Made by a program: the position numbers and the translations under genes | In this document: in pieces, positions 6,551-9,720 of the stretch | How the letters are laid out: each line of letters begins with the position of its first letter | Numbering within the stretch: the first letter of the stretch is position 1 | NCBI GenBank assembly: GCA_900763035.1 | Contig: CAAFIS010000001.1 | Location: 1-9,720 of the forward strand | Direction: 5' to 3' | Length of the DNA: 9,720 bases | Source: Clostridia bacterium | Lineage (GTDB): Bacteria > Bacillota > Clostridia > Oscillospirales > Acutalibacteraceae | Notes under the pieces: model-generated | What the model saw: only the letters and a program-made list of their open reading frames with translations | Databases searched by the model: none | What the model was told of the DNA's origin: nothing

Positions 6551-7378
6551 GCCGCCCGGGACGTAGCCGAACAGGCGGCCGAACAGCCGCTCGAGCAGGA
6601 CCAGAGCCTCGTACAGCAGTGCCGCCACGGCGGCAAGGATGATGACGCTGGTCATGACGAGGTCCATGCGGAACACCTGTCCGCCGTATACGATCAGATA
6701 ACCCAGACCGGCGCGGGACACTAGAAATTCGCCGGCGATCACGCCGACAAGCGACAGCCCGATGTTCACCTTCAGCGAATCGAACAGCGTCGGTACGTTG
6801 TAGGGCAGCACGATCTTCAAAAAGATCTGCCGCTTCGTTGCGCCGAAGGTGCGTGCCATGCGCACCGCGCCTTCGTCGGTGTCGCGGAAGCCGGACAGCA
6901 TCTCCAGCACCGTCACGATCAGCGAGATCGCCATCGCCATGAATACGATCGCGCGTGTGCCGGCACCCGCCAGGATGATGATCACCGGCCCCAGTGCGAT
7001 TTTGGGCAGGCTGTTGAGCACGACGAGATACGGCTCGCTCACGCGGGAAACGAACGGGTTCCACCACAGCAGCACCGCGATCAGCACGCCGGCCGCCGCA
7101 CCGAGCAAAAAGCCGCACAGCGTCTCCTCCACCGTGACGCGCACGTGTACGAGCAGGCCGTCCTTTGCCATCGCACAGGCAGTGCCGATGATGCGGGAGG
7201 GCTGGCTGAAGATGAAGCTGTCGATCAGGCCCAGCCGCGCCGCTCCCTCCCACAGCAGCAGAAGTGCGGCAAGGACGCCCCACCGGCAAAGCCGGACGGC
7301 GCGTTCACGTCGCCGTGTCTGCCGCAGGTAGGCGAGCCGTTCCGGCGACATCGCCGGAGGATCGACCTTGTGCTTCAT
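6542..7378 (-). CDS. NitT/TauT-type ABC importer permease
   Basis: A 278-residue integral membrane permease of the binding-protein-dependent family (SsuC/TauC-like). Hydrophobic segments are visible at about residues 34-51, 84-106, 114-137, 143-163, 204-218 and 240-262. The cytoplasmic EAA-type coupling loop is at about 174-199 (ARTFGATKRQIFLKIVLP), where the ATPase docks. The frame is open a further 27 codons upstream, but that stretch lies inside the ATPase gene and is basic, low-complexity residues; the start MKHKVDPP at 7378 gives normal length and has GGGGAT just before it, with GGAAGG further upstream. This start still overlaps the 3' end of the ATPase gene by 74 bases. The binding-protein gene follows after 45 bases, so the three genes form one operon. 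Confidence 0.92.
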   Translation of the reverse strand: MKHKVDPPAMSPERLAYLRQTRRRERAVRLCRWGVLAALLLLWEGAARLGLIDSFIFSQPSRIIGTACAMAKDGLLVHVRVTVEETLCGFLLGAAAGVLIAVLLWWNPFVSRVSEPYLVVLNSLPKIALGPVIIILAGAGTRAIVFMAMAISLIVTVLEMLSGFRDTDEGAVRMARTFGATKRQIFLKIVLPYNVPTLFDSLKVNIGLSLVGVIAGEFLVSRAGLGYLIVYGGQVFRMDLVMTSVIILAAVAALLYEALVLLERLFGRLFGYVPGGRA

Positions 7379-8141
7379 TGATCCCCAGTTCCTTCCATAT
7401 ATGATCGAAATATGCGCCGAAGCCCGGCTGGCTGCGGCAGGAGAGCGGGGTGCGGGCATCGCCGAGGCCGGGCAGATCGATGGTCAGCTGCTCCCGGATG
7501 ACGGCCGGGCGCGGCGACAGGATCAGTACGCGGTCGCCCATGCTGATGCTCTCGGGGATGTCGTGCGTCACCATCAGCGCCGTCACCTTTTCCCGGCGGA
7601 TGATGCGGTACACATCCTCGGTCACCTCCAGCCGCGTTTGATAATCCAGCGCCGAGAACGCCTCGTCCAGCAGCAGGATGTCCGGCTCGGTCGCCAAAGT
7701 GCGGATCAGCGCCGCACGCTGCCGCATCCCGCCGGACAGCTGCGACGGGCGGCTGTCCGCGAAAGCTGACAGGCCGTACGTTTCCAGCAGGCGGTCGGCC
7801 AAGCGGCGCGTTTCCGGCGTCAGCCGGTGCCGGATCTCCAGCCCCAGCAGCACGTTCTGCCGGATCGTGCGCCACTCCAGCAGATCGTCCCGCTGCAGCA
7901 TATACCCGACGTGCGGCGAAGGGCCGGTCACCGGCTCGCCCCCGATCGTCACGCGGCCGCCCGTGGGAGGCAGCATCCCTGCGATGATCGACAGCAGTGT
8001 GGATTTGCCGCAGCCGCTCGGCCCGACGATGCTGAAAAAATCGCCCCGTTCCATCGCAAAGTCGATGTCCTTCAGTGCCGTGACCTCGCCGTCCTTCGTC
8101 TGATACGCCTGCGAAACGTGCTCTACCCGCAGCACAGCCAT
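7305..8141 (-). CDS. NitT/TauT-type ABC importer ATPase
   Basis: A 278-residue ATPase energising the importer (SsuB/TauB-like), located at the inner face of the membrane. Walker A GPSGCGKST is at 40-48, Q-loop Q83 in MLQRD, signature LSGGMRQR at 135-142, Walker B ILLLDE at 155-160, D-loop SALD and switch histidine H193 in VTHD, all intact. The frame runs 29 codons further upstream, but MAVLRVEHV at 8141 matches the normal family N-terminus and has GAAAGGGG about 10 bases before it. The conserved domain ends about residue 254 (FDHIWKELGI); the last 24 residues are encoded in the 74-base overlap with the permease gene and look like an accidental tail. It is the first gene of the operon. No clear promoter was found in the 100 bases upstream. 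Confidence 0.93.
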   Translation of the reverse strand: MAVLRVEHVSQAYQTKDGEVTALKDIDFAMERGDFFSIVGPSGCGKSTLLSIIAGMLPPTGGRVTIGGEPVTGPSPHVGYMLQRDDLLEWRTIRQNVLLGLEIRHRLTPETRRLADRLLETYGLSAFADSRPSQLSGGMRQRAALIRTLATEPDILLLDEAFSALDYQTRLEVTEDVYRIIRREKVTALMVTHDIPESISMGDRVLILSPRPAVIREQLTIDLPGLGDARTPLSCRSQPGFGAYFDHIWKELGINEAQGRSSGDVAGTARLPAADTAT

Positions 8142-8244
8142 GTCATCCGCCCCTTTCCGCGTGTCCGCTCTCCTTTTCCAGTGTATTCCGCGCCCGGCGT
8201 TTCGTGACACGGCGGATGCCCGGCGCATCGCCGCAAATACGAAA

Positions 8245-8263
8245 AGCCGCCCGTCGGGCGGCT
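8245..8263 (-). terminator. Second of two tandem terminators behind the zinc-ribbon gene
   Basis: AGCCGCCC and GGGCGGCT pair across a three-base loop; on the minus strand the stem runs into TTTTCGTATTT. It lies downstream of the stronger terminator at 8285-8320 and before the ABC importer operon, acting as a backup stop. Confidence 0.75.
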
Positions 8264-8284
8264 CTCGTTTGGCGGGACCATCGA

Positions 8285-8320
8285 CGAAAAAGCCCCTCGG
8301 CGGAGCCGAGGGGCTTTTCG
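8285..8320 (-). terminator. Intrinsic terminator of the zinc-ribbon gene
   Basis: A ten-pair stem (GCCCCTCGGC at 8292-8301, GCCGAGGGGC at 8305-8314) with a three-base loop is flanked by A5 and T4, giving TTTTT after the stem on the minus strand. It starts about 29 bases past the zinc-ribbon stop codon. The symmetry means weak activity on the plus strand is also possible. Confidence 0.9.
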
Positions 8321-8348
8321 TTCGCGGGTTATGGACGGTGTGTGGCGA

Positions 8349-8627
8349 TCAGTTCTCGCCCTTCATCGCGGCGAAGCACTCGCTGCAATACACCGGACGG
8401 TCCTCACGGGGCTTGAAGGGCACCTTGCAGGTCTTGCCGCAGTTGGCGCAAACAGCCTCGTGCATCTCACGCTCCGGGCGACCGGCGCTCTTGCGCGCGT
8501 CGCGGCAGGCCTTGCAGCGCTGGGGCTCGTTGACGAAGCCCTTCTCCGCATAGAACTCCTGCTCGCCGGCGGTAAAGATGAACTCGTTGCCGCACTCTTT
8601 GCATACTAACGTCTTGTCTTCGTACAT
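8349..8627 (-). CDS. Small protein with two zinc-binding modules (zinc-ribbon/treble-clef type)
   Basis: A 92-residue cytoplasmic protein with two Cys4 modules. The first has C9-x2-C12 and C38-x2-C41 around the FIFTAGEQEFYAEKGF block, characteristic of the probable zinc-ribbon family (zf-trcl type) seen widely in Firmicutes and other bacteria. The second has C60-x2-C63 and C81-x2-C84 around VPFKPREDRPVYC, a motif that often occurs alone or as a tail in related small proteins. All eight ligands are present, so it should bind two zinc ions. Function is unknown; nucleic-acid or protein binding is only inferred from the fold. GAGGT lies about 8 bases before the ATG. A tRNA-like sequence ends 32 bases upstream, and the sigma factor gene precedes it on the same strand. 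Confidence 0.88.
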   Translation of the reverse strand: MYEDKTLVCKECGNEFIFTAGEQEFYAEKGFVNEPQRCKACRDARKSAGRPEREMHEAVCANCGKTCKVPFKPREDRPVYCSECFAAMKGEN

Positions 8628-8659
8628 GGATGGTTACCTCGCTTTGAAATGATAATAAT

Positions 8660-8721
8660 TGCCCCGCGACGGATTTGGACCGACACCTTTGTTGCCAACG
8701 CTCTGATTAAGCTACCCGGGC
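8660..8721 (-). pseudogene. tRNA-like element lacking an anticodon
   Basis: Read on the minus strand, the 62 bases fall into tRNA order. GCCCGGG pairs with GCGGGGC at the far end (5 of 7 pairs, two G·G mismatches). U8 and A9 are present. The D stem GCTT/GAGC is intact, with A14 and A21 in a loop of only five bases that lacks the GG pair. G26 follows. The anticodon arm is reduced to TTG-GCAA-CAA, three pairs and a GNRA-type tetraloop. An AGGT variable region and a T arm GTCGG-TCCAAAT-CCGTC (one mismatch; T54, C56 and A58 kept) come next. A73 serves as discriminator and no CCA is encoded. The GAGCGTTGGC and CAAAGGT pieces resemble tRNA-Arg genes. It cannot decode, so it is either a decayed tRNA or a tRNA-shaped RNA or leader of the zinc-ribbon gene. 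Confidence 0.55.
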
Positions 8722-8759
8722 ATTTATTGCAAACGGCCATATGCCGATTTTGCCAGATG

Positions 8760-9317
8760 TTATCGCCGTGCCGAAAGCTTGCGCCGCAGACGCTGCACGG
8801 CATTGTCTACGCTGCGCACGGAGATCCCCAGCCGTTCTGCCGTTTCCCGATACGATCGGTCGGACAGGCGGCTGAGCAGCACACGGTATTCCAGCGGCGT
8901 CAGCCGCTGACGCAGGCGGGCGGCCAGCTGCGCCTCTTCCTCCTGCCGCTGCACCTGCAGCATGGGGTCGGTCTCTGCCGTGTCCGGCAGCTCGTCCTCG
9001 CTGTCGAGGGGCTGCTCCAGCTGCAGCCGTTTGCCGCTGCGGCGCAGGAAAGAGACCAGTCGATTGCGCATGCACGTGACCGCGTAGGTGGTGAACGTCG
9101 TTCCGCATCCTTCGCGATAGCTGCGCACTGCGGCCAGCAGCCCCAGCATACATTCCTGCGAAAGATCCTCGTACTCGATGCCGGGCGCGGCATAGCGCGC
9201 GGTCAGCGTGCGCGTGACGGGCGCCATGCGGCGCACGATGACGGCGAACGCCGCCTCGTCCCCTTCGGCGGCCTGCCGGAGCGGGAGCATATCGTCCTGT
9301 TCCTGCTCCGTGCCCAT
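8760..9317 (-). CDS. SigH-like RNA polymerase sigma factor (sigma-70 family, regions 2 and 4)
   Basis: A 185-residue sigma factor. Region 2 spans about residues 12-95: EYEDLSQECMLGLLAAVRSY (48-67) is the core-binding 2.2 segment and TTFTTYAVTCMRNRL (73-87) the -10 recognition part. After a linker without region 3, region 4 (about 139-181) has the helix-turn-helix SYRETAERLGISVRSVDNAV. The SVDNAVQRLRRKL ending and overall layout resemble the Spo0H/SigH group more than ECF factors, but it is diverged and may not be the sporulation SigH. The frame extends 13 codons upstream to an ATG at 9356; the ATG at 9317 is preferred because it has GGGTGAG at good distance and gives the usual short N-terminus. 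No anti-sigma gene is adjacent. It is driven by a strong SigA-type promoter, so it is not obviously auto-regulated. Confidence 0.88.
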   Translation of the reverse strand: MGTEQEQDDMLPLRQAAEGDEAAFAVIVRRMAPVTRTLTARYAAPGIEYEDLSQECMLGLLAAVRSYREGCGTTFTTYAVTCMRNRLVSFLRRSGKRLQLEQPLDSEDELPDTAETDPMLQVQRQEEEAQLAARLRQRLTPLEYRVLLSRLSDRSYRETAERLGISVRSVDNAVQRLRRKLSARR

Positions 9318-9371
9318 CGCGCTCACCCGCCCATGCCACGCCGCGGCGGACGGCATACGCCGCCCACCCGT

Positions 9372-9381
9372 GCAGATCTGC
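9372..9381. promoter_or_regulatory. Ten-base palindrome at the start of the sigma factor transcript
   Basis: GCAGATCTGC is a perfect palindrome lying roughly 5-15 bases downstream of the predicted transcription start. Its position would suit a repressor operator, but ten-base palindromes occur by chance and no factor is recognised. Confidence 0.25.
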
Positions 9382-9392
9382 TCACAAATCCT

Positions 9393-9421
9393 AGTTTAAC
9401 CGATTTCGAGACGATTGTCAA
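9393..9421 (-). promoter_or_regulatory. Near-consensus SigA promoter of the sigma factor gene
   Basis: On the minus strand, a perfect TTGACA (9416-9421) and TAAACT (9393-9398) are separated by 17 bases. Transcription should begin near 9386, giving a leader of about 70 bases to the ATG at 9317, or about 30 to the alternative ATG at 9356. It is in the only clearly AT-rich part of this end of the window. Confidence 0.88.
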
Positions 9422-9495
9422 CCCTTATTTTTCGGCGCTTGATAGAAAATGCAAAAAAATTATCGCCGTTTCCGGTCGAAATTCGACACGTTATT

Positions 9496-9549
9496 GATCG
9501 GGATACGCATTTCGGCCGGGAGAACACGTTCTCCCGGCCGATCCCGATC
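9496..9549. repeat. Two-tier inverted repeat after hcp (possible terminator without T tract)
   Basis: An inner stem of about 13 pairs (9513-9525 with 9528-9540, CGGCCGGGAGAAC and its complement) is enclosed by outer arms GATCGGGAT (9496-9504) and ATCCCGATC (9541-9549), with an unpaired ACGCATT on one side. It begins 20 bases past the hcp stop, where a terminator is expected, but no run of T follows on either strand. It may stop transcription in another way or protect the hcp mRNA 3' end. Confidence 0.6.
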
Positions 9550-9569
9550 GCCGTATCGCCGCCGTCCGC

Positions 9570-9720
9570 TCATCCCCGCCCAAGGATCGCGTCCAGATCC
9601 TGCTCCGGCGCGGTGGTCGGCTGCAGGCCGTAGGCGTCGACGAGGGTGCGCACCACCGTTTCGGATAGGAACGCGGGCAGCGTCGGCCCCAAAACGATGT
9701 TTTTGATCCCCAGCGCCAGC
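9570..9720 (-). CDS. hcp: Hybrid-cluster protein / hydroxylamine reductase, C-terminal fragment
   Basis: Only the last 49 codons are in the window; the gene continues past the right edge. The visible peptide begins LALGIKNIVLGPTLPAFLSE and ends in a short acidic tail and stop (TGA at 9570-9572). The GIKNI-LGPTLPAFLS block is the characteristic C-terminus of Hcp, the iron-sulfur-oxygen hybrid-cluster enzyme of anaerobes that reduces hydroxylamine in vitro and acts as an NO reductase in vivo. The cluster-ligating cysteines lie outside the window, so class and integrity cannot be judged. The last residues differ from the commoner ending of the family, which is normal there. Confidence 0.85.
   Translation of the reverse strand, partial: LALGIKNIVLGPTLPAFLSETVVRTLVDAYGLQPTTAPEQDLDAILGRG

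Noticed and set aside
5468..6724. Plus-strand open frame (418 codons) opposite the binding protein
   Set aside because: No recognisable motif and no ribosome-binding site, and the minus-strand frame has a lipoprotein signal and family motifs.
8142..8240. TPP or other riboswitch ahead of the ABC importer
   Set aside because: The leader lacks a recognisable riboswitch core such as the TPP CTGAGA motif; only a short, GC-rich stretch with a ribosome-binding site is present.
8693..8731. Promoter for the zinc-ribbon gene (TTGCAA or TTGGCA as -35)
   Set aside because: No acceptable -10 hexamer lies at the right distance, and the bases are already explained by the tRNA-like pattern.
8649..9497. Plus-strand open frame (282 codons) over the sigma factor gene
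   Set aside because: It runs through the tRNA-like element and promoter and opposes a clear sigma factor.
9521..9532. LexA-type operator in GAACACGTTC
   Set aside because: The spacing between GAAC and GTTC is two bases rather than the four expected for Firmicutes LexA sites, and it is the tip of a longer hairpin.

Overview
The window is GC-rich DNA with strong Shine-Dalgarno sites (AAGGAGG, GAAAGGGG), SigA-type promoters, intrinsic terminators with T tracts, a VanR/VanS-style two-component pair, a SigH-like sigma factor and the end of a hybrid-cluster protein gene. Together these suggest an anaerobic, GC-rich member of the Clostridia (Oscillospirales-like). That assignment is inferred from gene content and style, not from a phylogenetic marker.

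Layout. At the left edge is a minus-strand beta-CASP metallo-beta-lactamase ribonuclease that runs off the window at its 3' end. A gene-free stretch of about 425 bases follows. Then come plus-strand genes: an OmpR/PhoB-type response regulator, its histidine kinase (ATGA overlap), and gpsA, which has its own promoter with the -10 box lying over the kinase stop codon. A symmetrical A7/T7 terminator closes gpsA. It also faces a convergent minus-strand operon for a NitT/TauT (SsuABC/TauABC-type) ABC importer, in the order ATPase, permease, lipoprotein binding protein. Just past the binding-protein stop lies a decayed 3' end of a second, diverged binding-protein gene. Upstream of the importer are two tandem terminators closing a small two-module zinc-ribbon gene. 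Before that gene sits a tRNA-like element, then a SigH-like sigma factor gene with a near-consensus promoter. At the right edge are a long two-tier inverted repeat and the C-terminal end of Hcp (hydroxylamine reductase).

How they fit together. The two-component system senses an unknown extracytoplasmic signal, and gpsA can be expressed independently of it. The importer takes up an unidentified small anion or thiamine-precursor-like solute. The sigma factor and zinc-ribbon gene share a strand and may be co-transcribed through the tRNA-like element. Hcp points to nitrosative-stress or NO detoxification in an anaerobe.

The most unusual items are the tRNA-like element upstream of the zinc-ribbon gene (both D and anticodon loops shortened, anticodon absent) and the fossil of a second binding-protein gene. 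No CRISPR array, insertion sequence, phage gene or obvious new defence system is visible.
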